Source: an uncultured Methanobrevibacter sp.
GTDB lineage: Archaea > Methanobacteriota > Methanobacteria > Methanobacteriales > Methanobacteriaceae
NCBI RefSeq assembly: GCF_946184425.1
Contig: NZ_CAMHFP010000004.1
Location: forward strand, 24,026-88,025
Direction of reading: 5' to 3'
DNA length: 64,000 nt
Part shown: in pieces, positions 49,103-57,571 of the stretch
How positions within the stretch are numbered: position 1 is the stretch's first letter
How the letters are laid out: every line of letters begins with the position of its first letter
Notes under the pieces: generated by a model
Database searches by the model: none
The model's input: only the letters and a program-made list of their open reading frames with translations
What the model was told of the DNA's origin: nothing
Made by a program: the position numbers and the translations under genes

Positions 49103-49402
49103 ATGGATGACGAAGTACTTAAGGAATTGGCTTATGTTGTAAGTTCTAAATATCGTGTAAAATCCTTAATCCATTTAGACAATACTGTTCAAACACCAAC
49201 AACACTATCTGAAATCGCAGGAATGAAACCGAGCCTTGTTTCAAGGGCACTGAAAGAAATGGAAGGGCATGGAATTGTAGAATGCATAAGCGATGATGAT
49301 GCAAAAAAGGCAAGGCCTTACCTGATTACTCCTCTTGGTGAAGCTATCCTTGACATGATTGCCGAGGATTCAGGATTGAATGATCTTTTTGATGTGGAGT
49401 AG
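49103..49402 (+). CDS. Winged-helix transcriptional regulator
   Basis: About 99 residues from ATG 49103; an upstream in-frame ATG at 49094 overlaps the GGTT motif that precedes 49103. The sequence is a single winged helix-turn-helix: ELAYVVSSKYRVKSLIHL, then PTTLSEIAGMKPSLVSRALKEMEGHGIVEC (recognition helix with SLVSRALKEME), a wing with AKKARPYLITPLGEAIL and an acidic tail. The type is MarR/ArsR-like DNA-binding protein common in methanogens. It lies beside divergent surface-protein genes and has a strong private terminator, so it may control them (inference). Confidence 0.85.
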   Translation: MDDEVLKELAYVVSSKYRVKSLIHLDNTVQTPTTLSEIAGMKPSLVSRALKEMEGHGIVECISDDDAKKARPYLITPLGEAILDMIAEDSGLNDLFDVE

Positions 49403-49423
49403 TTGTTAATATTTTCTTTCACT

Positions 49424-49460
49424 GTCCGGTAATTACCGGACTATTTTTTTTATTTTTTTT
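49424..49460 (+). terminator. Strong palindromic hairpin plus T-tract after the regulator gene
   Basis: GTCCGGTAATTACCGGAC (49424-49441) is an 18-bp perfect palindrome directly followed by TATTTTTTTTATTTTTTTT. It is the most GC-rich hairpin in the window and looks like a classical intrinsic terminator. Confidence 0.85.
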
Positions 49461-49730
49461 GCCGGTGAATTTTTAGTTTGTCCAAAATACTGAATCCTGT
49501 CCATCATTTTGTTTAAATCATTCACTAATTCTGGATGTAAAAGATTATAACTTTGTTATAAATAGTAATTGTATACTACATATCTTAATTATGATATGTT
49601 TGGATAATTTTAACTTTAAATTTTTTACATATTTTAAATTAATATAAATTTTATTGCCAAACTGTATAATTTATATACTAGAATGGGCAATCTATTATTA
49701 CTACTGTAAAAAATTATTGATGGTGGTATT
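49461..49730. other. Promoter-bearing spacer before the small secreted protein gene
   Basis: AT-rich. It contains an inverted repeat, ACATATC-8 nt-GATATGT (49578-49599), and a TATA-like TTTATATA (49670-49677) that would start a transcript near 49700, about 30 nt before ATG 49731. Confidence 0.5.
49578..49599. promoter_or_regulatory. Inverted repeat ACATATC-N8-GATATGT
   Basis: Seven-base perfect arms with an 8-nt AT-rich spacer, about 70 bp upstream of the TATA-like box of the secreted protein gene. Could be an operator for the adjacent winged-helix regulator. Confidence 0.4.
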
Positions 49731-50096
49731 ATGAATTACAAAAAGTTCGGTATAGTCGGCACAATCCTAATAATGATTTGCGCATTAGCAATGGTGACTG
49801 CAGTAAGCAGTGCCGAAGCAGCAACAAATGATGATAATTGCACATTACAGATAAATACAACTGCAAAATGGAGATTGGACCTGACAGTTGACGGCAAATA
49901 CTCCTCTGATGAAGGGGTGGGATCAAAGACCATTAACTTAAACACTACTGATTTGAAAATGGCAAGCGTAACTGTCAACCAGTACGGGGGCGGTGCAACC
50001 AATGTCACACTGCTTAAAGGAAACAAAACTCTTGAAAAAGGAAAATCAACTGGTGATGGTATAGAAACAATCTACTTCTATTATCAGACTGATTAA
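49731..50096 (+). CDS. Small secreted protein of unknown function
   Basis: A 121-residue protein with a signal peptide (1-30, ending in AEAA) and a small all-beta-looking body: TLQINTTAKWRLDLTVDGKYSSDEG and SVTVNQYGGGATNVTLLKGNKTLEKG, ending IETIYFYYQTD. Several Asn-X-Thr sites are present. ATG 49731 follows GGTGG. I do not recognise the family. The adhesin gene starts 31 bp downstream, so the two are probably co-transcribed and this may be an accessory surface protein. Confidence 0.78.
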   Translation: MNYKKFGIVGTILIMICALAMVTAVSSAEAATNDDNCTLQINTTAKWRLDLTVDGKYSSDEGVGSKTINLNTTDLKMASVTVNQYGGGATNVTLLKGNKTLEKGKSTGDGIETIYFYYQTD

Positions 50097-50127
50097 CCTT
50101 CTTTTTTTATTATTTTTTTTGATTAAA

Positions 50128-52461
50128 ATGAAATATAAATTGCTCTTATTTTTATTGATTTTTGTCTTTGCAGCTTCGGTTTCTGCAACAGACAACAGTA
50201 CGATTTCAGCGGACGGGGAAAATATTCTTGAGGCTGTCGATGAGATTTCCCTTGAGGTTAGTATTGATGAGGATATCCTGGCGGATTCACAGATAAGCGT
50301 TCGTGATGGAGACTCAATCCAGTCAGCCATAGACAGGGCAAGTCCCGGAAGCACAATAGTCGTTGAAAAGGGAACTTATGAGGAGGACCTCAAAGTCTCA
50401 AAGGAGCTTTCATTGGTAGGTAATGGAGCTGTTGTAAAATCAGCAAAAACAGCTTTCATGATTCTTCCCGATGCAAACAACACTTCCATTTCAGGCTTTG
50501 ACATTCGCATTTCAGACGTTAATGGAACAGGAATCTATATCAATGCAAGCGGATGCAGAATTACAGACAATAAAATTGCCGGCGGAAACATCGGAATTGC
50601 AACAGATGACTATGCAAGAAACGTGTCCGGTGAGATCATAATAAGGGTAATCAACAATACTCTGATTGCTGGAAATAACATAACCAACATGAACTGTGCC
50701 GGAATATCCGTCAACACCTACAATCCGACAGTTTCGAGAAACAGGGTTACAAATGTCATCAACACTCGTGAAAACGGAACTGCAATCGGAATTAAGATAA
50801 ACGGAATAGGAATAATTGCAGATGATTTGACTGTCCGGGTAACGGACAACTATGTTTCGAATGTCAAGTCGCTGAGGGATTCTGCATACGGCCTTGACGT
50901 TGGAGGAAACAGCATTTTCGACACCCTGACAGGTTTTGATGTTGCAGGAAACATTGTCAAAAACATTCTGGCGGCTGTTGAGGCATACGGCGTAAACATA
51001 GGCATATTTTCCCTCAACACAACACTTCCTACAATTGACGTGTCCGATTTGGATATAGGCCACATATCAACAAGCAGCAATGAAAACGCATCTGCAACAG
51101 GCCTGAGTGTTTCTGTAACAACAATCGGACAGAACGACACATCAAAAACACTGATTCATGACATCAACGTTCGTGACGTGAAGGCACTCGGCAAAAACTC
51201 CAAGGCAACTGGAATCACAACAACCGGTGTGGGATGTGTTGATTTATATGTTTCAGACAGTGTGGTGAAAAATATCCGCGCAACCAAACTCCTTACCGGG
51301 ATTTCAGCTACCGGAATAGAGTATACAAACTTCAAGGCGATGATTGACGTTTCAAAAAATAATCTGACAGACCTTGTGGCCTCCAACATAAATGCAATAA
51401 ATGTGGTGTCACTTGGAAACGCAAGAATCAACAAGAACCTGATATATGACATCAAATCAGACAAGGGCGTGATGATAACAGGACTCACGCTAAGCATTGA
51501 TGCTGGCGGCGTCAACGTAACAATTCCTCAGAACGCAACAATTGATGAGATAATAGATTTCATAAAGAATCTCGACAAGAAGTTCAACAACACAAACTTC
51601 ACAGTCAACGGAAATTTCACCGCAATGGGAAACAACCTTGAAGGAAGCGGTACCGAAACCGGATTTGCTGTTATAAGACCTGCCGAAATACACTATAACC
51701 GTGGGGTGAACTTGAAATACAATGTCATAAAGGACAGCACAAGAAGGTTCATTCTTGAATCATATGACTACGACCCTAGCATGTCCAATGAGGAGCTTGC
51801 ATATCTGCTTTTGAAGTCACAGGAAATGTTTGAAAACTGTACAGAAGAGGAACTTCGAAACATGAGCGTGTCAATGGGTGCATTTTTAGGTCAGATGTTC
51901 GGAAATCTTGACAATGCAACCGCAGGCGTGGTTGATGCAAGGTTCAACTGGTGGGGAAGCAATTCAAGACCGTCCCCTTCCAAATTCAGGGCAAACACAG
52001 GTAGTGTCGCATACGGACCATGGCTTGTCATGACCGTCCGGGCAAATCCGAAAGTCATTGAAAAAGGTGAATACTCAAAAATAACTGTTGATGTCTACAC
52101 AGATTCCCTGGGAAGGGATCATTCTGCAAATGCAAGGTTCTTCTTTTCAGGGCCAAGGGTAACACTTTCAAGTGACCTTGGAAGCTTCAACGGCAAAAAA
52201 TCAATCACATTGAACTGGACAAACGGAAAGGCAACCGCATACATGAAGGGTGAGCGGGACGGCATTGCTACAGTAACTGCATCCGACTACGGCAACGCTT
52301 CGACAACTGTGATAATCGGCGGAAAAAATCACAACGGTTCCTTTTATGGTGAGGGATCTCAGATTGAAAGGGTCGATGTCGAGTCCGCCTGCGGAAATCC
52401 GGTTTTGATGCTGGTTGTGGTTATTTTGATGAGTCTTGTGGGACTGTATAGGAAAGACTGA
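50128..52461 (+). CDS. Adhesin-like NosD-type beta-helix protein with C-terminal membrane anchor
   Basis: About 777 residues from ATG 50128 (a TTG at 50119 would add three residues; no strong ribosome binding site is seen). Signal peptide MKYKLLLFLLIFVFAASVSA. A motif with RDGDSIQSAIDRASPGSTIV opens the right-handed beta-helix (about 55-620), which is NosD/CASH-like with NNxIxN and long irregular rungs rather than GGAI repeats. WWGSNSRPSPS closes the helix, an Ig-like domain follows (about 640-740), and a membrane helix, NPVLMLVVVILMSLVGL, with YRKD ends the protein. The gene is visibly richer in G and C at third codon positions than its neighbours. Confidence 0.86.
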   Translation: MKYKLLLFLLIFVFAASVSATDNSTISADGENILEAVDEISLEVSIDEDILADSQISVRDGDSIQSAIDRASPGSTIVVEKGTYEEDLKVSKELSLVGNGAVVKSAKTAFMILPDANNTSISGFDIRISDVNGTGIYINASGCRITDNKIAGGNIGIATDDYARNVSGEIIIRVINNTLIAGNNITNMNCAGISVNTYNPTVSRNRVTNVINTRENGTAIGIKINGIGIIADDLTVRVTDNYVSNVKSLRDSAYGLDVGGNSIFDTLTGFDVAGNIVKNILAAVEAYGVNIGIFSLNTTLPTIDVSDLDIGHISTSSNENASATGLSVSVTTIGQNDTSKTLIHDINVRDVKALGKNSKATGITTTGVGCVDLYVSDSVVKNIRATKLLTGISATGIEYTNFKAMIDVSKNNLTDLVASNINAINVVSLGNARINKNLIYDIKSDKGVMITGLTLSIDAGGVNVTIPQNATIDEIIDFIKNLDKKFNNTNFTVNGNFTAMGNNLEGSGTETGFAVIRPAEIHYNRGVNLKYNVIKDSTRRFILESYDYDPSMSNEELAYLLLKSQEMFENCTEEELRNMSVSMGAFLGQMFGNLDNATAGVVDARFNWWGSNSRPSPSKFRANTGSVAYGPWLVMTVRANPKVIEKGEYSKITVDVYTDSLGRDHSANARFFFSGPRVTLSSDLGSFNGKKSITLNWTNGKATAYMKGERDGIATVTASDYGNASTTVIIGGKNHNGSFYGEGSQIERVDVESACGNPVLMLVVVILMSLVGLYRKD

Positions 52462-52475
52462 CTGAAAATGGTAAT

Positions 52476-52530
52476 TAATATTATCAAGGTGGATGATGCA
52501 ATCGTTTTTCTTGATAATATTATTTTTTTA
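52476..52530 (+). terminator. Long hairpin terminator after the NosD-type adhesin gene
   Basis: TAATATTATCAAG (52476-52488) and CTTGATAATATTA (52510-52522) form a 13-bp perfect stem with a 21-nt loop, followed by a T-run. Nearly symmetrical, so it could also serve as an operator-like element. Confidence 0.75.
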
Positions 52531-52815
52531 TTTTTAATTACTCCAATAATCACTTTTTAAATTATATATTCTTGTTTAATGGATATCTGTCTGTTTAGTT
52601 TTGATGCCTCATATAAACCTGGATATCACAATAACCTTATGAACATCCATGATTAATGAAGCAGATATCTTACAATGCCTATGGATTGGTGGTAACTCTT
52701 AGGGTTCCATATTTTTACCTATGAACTTTCTATTTTAGTTTGTCAGAAATAAGATACACAAATGAAAGAGACTGCTTTATTTGAGTTATATAATTTATAA
52801 AATAGAATATATATC
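52531..52815. other. Spacer upstream of the second protease adhesin
   Basis: AT-rich without an open frame of note. A TATA-like TTATATAA (52786-52793) is centred about 26 bp before ATG 52816 and is listed separately. Confidence 0.5.
52786..52793 (+). promoter_or_regulatory. TATA-box candidate implying a leaderless transcript
   Basis: TTATATAA is centred 26-27 bp upstream of the A of ATG 52816, the usual archaeal distance to the transcription start. No ribosome binding site precedes the ATG, consistent with a leaderless mRNA. A second TATA-like TTTATAAA at 52794-52801 would be too close. Confidence 0.5.
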
Positions 52816-55800
52816 ATGTTCAATAAAAAATTAATTTTCACCTTAATCATATTCTTAATGGCAATTTCGTCGGTTTGTGCAAGTGATTTTAACTCAACCG
52901 GTGACAGCTATAACAACAGTGGGAGCAATATTGAAGCGGTCTTAGAGAATGCTTCTGAGCTTTCACTTACCAGTTCAGAAGGGGAGATACTTGACGATAC
53001 TGGTTCTGAGGCATTAAATGCAGGACAAACAGTATATTTTGATGCATCAGCAAAAAGTGACGGTACAGGTACAAAATCAAGCCCATATAAATATTTATAC
53101 GACAATAGAATAACCTCAGGAATGACCGCTTATTTTGCTAATGGAATTTATTCTTATTCCGGTTCTGGAAAAATTAGCTCAACAACAACTTTTATAGGTC
53201 AAAGCAGGGAAAATACAATTATCAAATCCATTGCATCTTATTATTTTGACCTGACAGTTTCATCAAATTCCAAGTTAATCCTAAATGATTTGACATTTGA
53301 CTACGGTCATATAATAAATAACGGAGATTTGAATGCTGATAATGTGGTGTTTAAAAATTCAGTCTGTGATTATTCTCCGGAGTATTCAACATTTTCTGAT
53401 TTTTCCTGCGGAGGAGTAATATTCAGTGATGCACCAACAGAATATGAGGTCTGCAATATAAACCTCAACAATTGTTATTTCGATGCAAATCACGCAAGAC
53501 ATGGTGGAGTCATTGCTGCAAACTATACAAATATCATTATTACCAATTGCGTTTTTTCTGATTCATCAGCAAACAGGTCCGGAGGCGCAATTTACAGTTT
53601 GAATTCTGATCTGACCATTTCAAAATCTTCATTTTCCAAAAGCAATGCAAGATATGGTGGTGCAATCTATAGTGAAAACGGCGAACTCACAATTACCGAT
53701 TCCAATTTTACCACGTCCCGGGCATATGGTTTTGGGGGAGCAATAGCCTGTCAATTAACGGTTCTGGAAATTGAAAACACTAACTTTTTGAATTATAATT
53801 CATTGACTGATTCAGGCGGTGCCATATATGGCGAAAGGACTGAATTCACCATTTCAAAATCCAGCTTTACAAATGGTCGTGCTGATTTTGGAGGTGCAAT
53901 ATGTAGCTTGGGCGGATATATATCAGTTTCAAACACCAATTTCCAAAACAACACTGCTAATTACGGCGGATCTATTTTCAATATGTATAATTCCATGTAT
54001 ATCTATCATTCTAATTTCAAAAGTTCTTCTGCCGTTTATGGCAATGCAATATGCAGCTATCTTGCAGATATGGTTGATTTATACAACAATGTCTTTATAA
54101 ATTCCAATGGCCTGTATATCTTTGCAAGATACAACACATTAATTAGTAATAACGAAAATACTGGGCTGACAAATATTGAGGTATTCAACACTACATTGTT
54201 TGATATTGGAAGCAATGTTATAGCACCTGTAATCAATTATTCACCACAATCTCAAAGCACCATTCCTGCATCCTACGATTCAAGGGATTATGGTTATGTG
54301 ACTCCTGTCAAAAATCAGATGTATGGAGGTAATTGCTGGGCTTTTGCAAGCATTGCAACATTGGAAATATGTCTTAAAAAAGCAACAGGGATTGAATTTG
54401 ATTTTTCAGAAGAAAACATTAAAAATCTCATGGCAAGGTACTCTTTGGTTGGAACAGACCGCTATCCGAACGATGGGGGAGTAGATTCAATTGCATTCGG
54501 ATATTTCACTGACTGGTTAGGTCCGATTTATGATTCTGCAGATGTTTATGATGATTATTCAGCATTGTCCAGTATCTATTCACCTATTTTGCATGTTCAG
54601 AATGTTTATTTCCTGCCTGTTAGAAAGGATTCCTCTGATAACAATGCAATCAAAAGGGCAATAATGGACTATGGTGCAGTTGCAGCAAGTACCGCTTGGG
54701 ATACCGGATATCATGCAATTACTCTAGTTGGATGGAATGATAAATTTAACGGCAATGATTATTTCGGCAATTATGCAAAAGGTGCATGGATTGTTAAAAA
54801 CAGCTGGGGTTTTGATACCGAAGATGACGGTTATGTCTACATGTCGTATGAAAGACCTTTCAGAGCTGATGACGAGGAATTCCATTATATTTATACATAT
54901 ATATTCAATGACACTGAAAGCTATGTGAGAAACTATCAGTATGATTTAGGAGGATTTAATTTCTTTGATTCATCATCAAGCAGCGACGTAAAGTATAAGA
55001 ATATCTTTTTTGCACAGGAAAATGAAATCCTGTCAGCATTTTCAACAATTTTTAAAGAACCTACAAGCTATGAGGTAACTGTCTACAAGGGAAATGCACT
55101 GGTTTTAACCCAAAGAGGATACAGTCCTGCGGGATATTATACAATTCCATTTAAAACCAAAACTTTACTGTCAAAAGGAGATGAGTTTACAATATGCATT
55201 AAAAATTTAAATTCAGGTATAAAGTACATTCCAATGTCCACAGCCAGCATATTTAACTTGGGAACTTTCGAAGACGGGATTTCATATATTGATTTGGGTA
55301 GCGGATGGTGCAATTTATATAATTATCATGATTCACCTAAAGTGGCATGCATCAAGGCATTCACTACTCCTTTGGCTCTGAATGAAGTTAAATTAAACTC
55401 AGACAAGTTTACAAGTATCAATGTCAATGAAAAAATCACTGTCAATTTCAATTTAGACAATGCCCAAATAAACAGAGGTTTTGTAACAGTCAATATTGAC
55501 GATAAGACATATTATACACCAGTCATAAACGGCAAAGCCAGTTTTAAAGTTAGTTTCAACACTATTGGAACCCATACTTTAAAGGCACAGTACAAAAATA
55601 ATCTCTATTCGTCCAACCAGGTCAGTTTCACTTTCAATGTAATCGACTCTTCAGGTATAATAGTTATTTCCGCTTCCGACCTAATCAAGTACTACGGATC
55701 TTCTGACATGTTTTCCATTCGCATCACCAATAACGGCAAGACTGTAAGCGGTGCAGTCGTCAAATACACTATTGGCACAACAACCAAAACAGTTACAACA

Positions 55801-57489
55801 GGAAGTGACGGTTTTGCTTATGCTGATATTGATTTGGCTCCTGGATCATATGACGTCACATCAGAATATGGTGGCAAATCACTGTCTTCCAAAATAACTG
55901 TTAAATCCACAATTTCCGTATCTGATTTGACTTATGATTATGGAAGCTCATATCTTAAGGCAACTTTTTTAAACACTGCCGGAAATGCGCTTTCAAACAC
56001 TCAGGTTAAATTCAAGATTGGAAATACTGAGTATCTGGCTACAACCAACAGTAACGGTGTTGCATCAACTTCCGTCAAACTGAATGTGGGAACATACACA
56101 GTATATGCAATAAATCCTCAAAATACTGAAACAAAATCATTTAAGCTGACTGTGAAAAAGGCATCTTCCGTAATTTCAATTACGTCAGCTAAAAGCGGCG
56201 ATAAAGTGACATTAACTGCAACATTAACACCTTCTGCATCCACAGGAAATGTGATTTTCACTGTTGGGGGAAATCAAGTTAATTTTACATCACTTATCAG
56301 CAACGGAAAAGCCACATTAACATTAACACTTAATGACGGCACATACCATGCATATGTAAGTTATGCAGGTGACAGCAACGTGTATTCATCCAAGTCATCC
56401 ACAATATCATTTACCGTCGCCGCACACGATTTTGTTATTTCAGCTCCTGATTTTACCAAATATTACAGCTCTGCAAAAAAAATGTCAATTAGACTAACCG
56501 ATAACGGAGAACCTGTTGCAGGTGCAGCAGTCAAATGTCTATTTGAGGATAAAACTTATACTTTTACAACAGACAGTGAAGGTTTTTCAGACTTTATAAT
56601 TGATTTAAATCCCGGAACATATACTCTTACATTCCAGTACGCCGGCAAGTCAGTTACATCCAAAATAACTGTTAAATCTACAATTTCCGTATCTGATTTG
56701 ACTTATGACTATGGAAGCTCATATCTTAAGGCAACTTTTTTAAACACTGCCGGAATTGCACTTTCAAATGCCAAGGTCAGCTTTAAAATCGGAAATTCTC
56801 TTTACAGTGCTACAACAAACAGCAACGGTGTCGCATCACTGAGAGTCAATCTGAATCCCGGAACTTATAATGTAAATGCAGTCAACCCTTCAAGCAATGA
56901 AACAAAATCATTCAAGTTGACTGTCGAGCAGGTAATTAGAATTTTTGTAAATGATTTTGTAAAAGTTTATGGTGACTCTAAAAAATTAATAATTACTGTT
57001 AAGGACGGCAAAGGCAAACCTGTTGCAAACCAATTGGTTAAAATCGATGTGTCAATAGAATTTGGAAGTTTTTATAAATCTTACAGTATAAAAACCAATT
57101 CAAAAGGCCAAGTGATAATTAGCTTTAATCCTATGCCAAATGACTATGAGGCAGATATTTACAGTGGCGGGGACTATGGATTCATATGGATTACAGTTAA
57201 CAAGGCAACCCCTAAATTCGTTGCATTAAACAAGGTCTTTAAGCGCACAGTAAAAACCAAAGTATATAATGTGGCCTTAAAAAGCAATACCAATAAGCCG
57301 ATGAAAAACGTGAGGCTTGTTTTGAAGGTTGGCGGTAAGAACTATGTTGCCAAAACCAATGCCAGAGGTATTGCAACATTCAAGATTACCAAACTGGTTA
57401 AAAAGGGCACATTCGTAGCGTCAATTTCCTATGCGGGAAATTCCTACTATAATAAGGTCATCAAAAAAGTCAGATTATATGTCAGATAG
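52816..57489 (+). CDS. Adhesin-like protein with embedded C1 (papain-type) cysteine protease, long Ig-like tail
   Basis: A 1557-residue secreted protein. Signal peptide 1-22 (ends VCA), then VYFDASAKSDGTGTKSSPYK opens a right-handed beta-helix (about 75-460) with many GGAI turns. The protease follows: VKNQMYGGNCWAFAS with Cys507, GYHAITLVGW with His633 and VKNSWG with Asn662, so the triad and oxyanion Gln are intact. About eight Ig-like units fill the rest, including two nearly identical blocks (VSDLTYDYGSSYLKATFLNT at DNA level). The last, Lys-rich unit resembles that of the 1919-residue protein, not that of the other protease adhesin. No membrane helix. Same architecture as the 19.3 kb gene. 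Confidence 0.88.
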   Translation: MFNKKLIFTLIIFLMAISSVCASDFNSTGDSYNNSGSNIEAVLENASELSLTSSEGEILDDTGSEALNAGQTVYFDASAKSDGTGTKSSPYKYLYDNRITSGMTAYFANGIYSYSGSGKISSTTTFIGQSRENTIIKSIASYYFDLTVSSNSKLILNDLTFDYGHIINNGDLNADNVVFKNSVCDYSPEYSTFSDFSCGGVIFSDAPTEYEVCNINLNNCYFDANHARHGGVIAANYTNIIITNCVFSDSSANRSGGAIYSLNSDLTISKSSFSKSNARYGGAIYSENGELTITDSNFTTSRAYGFGGAIACQLTVLEIENTNFLNYNSLTDSGGAIYGERTEFTISKSSFTNGRADFGGAICSLGGYISVSNTNFQNNTANYGGSIFNMYNSMYIYHSNFKSSSAVYGNAICSYLADMVDLYNNVFINSNGLYIFARYNTLISNNENTGLTNIEVFNTTLFDIGSNVIAPVINYSPQSQSTIPASYDSRDYGYVTPVKNQMYGGNCWAFASIATLEICLKKATGIEFDFSEENIKNLMARYSLVGTDRYPNDGGVDSIAFGYFTDWLGPIYDSADVYDDYSALSSIYSPILHVQNVYFLPVRKDSSDNNAIKRAIMDYGAVAASTAWDTGYHAITLVGWNDKFNGNDYFGNYAKGAWIVKNSWGFDTEDDGYVYMSYERPFRADDEEFHYIYTYIFNDTESYVRNYQYDLGGFNFFDSSSSSDVKYKNIFFAQENEILSAFSTIFKEPTSYEVTVYKGNALVLTQRGYSPAGYYTIPFKTKTLLSKGDEFTICIKNLNSGIKYIPMSTASIFNLGTFEDGISYIDLGSGWCNLYNYHDSPKVACIKAFTTPLALNEVKLNSDKFTSINVNEKITVNFNLDNAQINRGFVTVNIDDKTYYTPVINGKASFKVSFNTIGTHTLKAQYKNNLYSSNQVSFTFNVIDSSGIIVISASDLIKYYGSSDMFSIRITNNGKTVSGAVVKYTIGTTTKTVTTGSDGFAYADIDLAPGSYDVTSEYGGKSLSSKITVKSTISVSDLTYDYGSSYLKATFLNTAGNALSNTQVKFKIGNTEYLATTNSNGVASTSVKLNVGTYTVYAINPQNTETKSFKLTVKKASSVISITSAKSGDKVTLTATLTPSASTGNVIFTVGGNQVNFTSLISNGKATLTLTLNDGTYHAYVSYAGDSNVYSSKSSTISFTVAAHDFVISAPDFTKYYSSAKKMSIRLTDNGEPVAGAAVKCLFEDKTYTFTTDSEGFSDFIIDLNPGTYTLTFQYAGKSVTSKITVKSTISVSDLTYDYGSSYLKATFLNTAGIALSNAKVSFKIGNSLYSATTNSNGVASLRVNLNPGTYNVNAVNPSSNETKSFKLTVEQVIRIFVNDFVKVYGDSKKLIITVKDGKGKPVANQLVKIDVSIEFGSFYKSYSIKTNSKGQVIISFNPMPNDYEADIYSGGDYGFIWITVNKATPKFVALNKVFKRTVKTKVYNVALKSNTNKPMKNVRLVLKVGGKNYVAKTNARGIATFKITKLVKKGTFVASISYAGNSYYNKVIKKVRLYVR
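55891..56768 (+). repeat. 107-bp direct repeat, two copies 771 bp apart, inside the adhesin gene
   Basis: Copies at 55891-55997 and 56662-56768 differ at only a handful of positions. Both encode the same Ig-domain junction. The 771-bp spacing is 257 codons, so recombination between copies would remove Ig domains in frame. Confidence 0.85.
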
Positions 57490-57517
57490 GAGATTCATTT
57501 TCTCCTTTTTTTTTTTT
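57488..57517 (+). terminator. Hairpin plus T-tract after the protease adhesin gene
   Basis: AGGAGA (57488-57493) and TCTCCT (57501-57506) pair around a 7-nt loop and are followed by a long T-run. The left arm starts at the second base of the TAG stop codon. Confidence 0.7.
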
Positions 57518-57571
57518 AATGACATCCAAGTTTACAAGCAACAAAATATTTTGTATTTTATGGTGATATTT

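Noticed and set aside
53819..54100. Open frames inside the adhesin genes on other frames or on the opposite strand, this one being an example.
   Set aside because: They are shadows of long biased coding regions, lack ribosome binding sites and have no domain sense.
57431..57571. Upstream extension of the zinc-ribbon protein gene from 57431.
   Set aside because: It would overlap the adhesin 3' end and its terminator and lacks a ribosome binding site; ATG 57572 follows GGTGAT.
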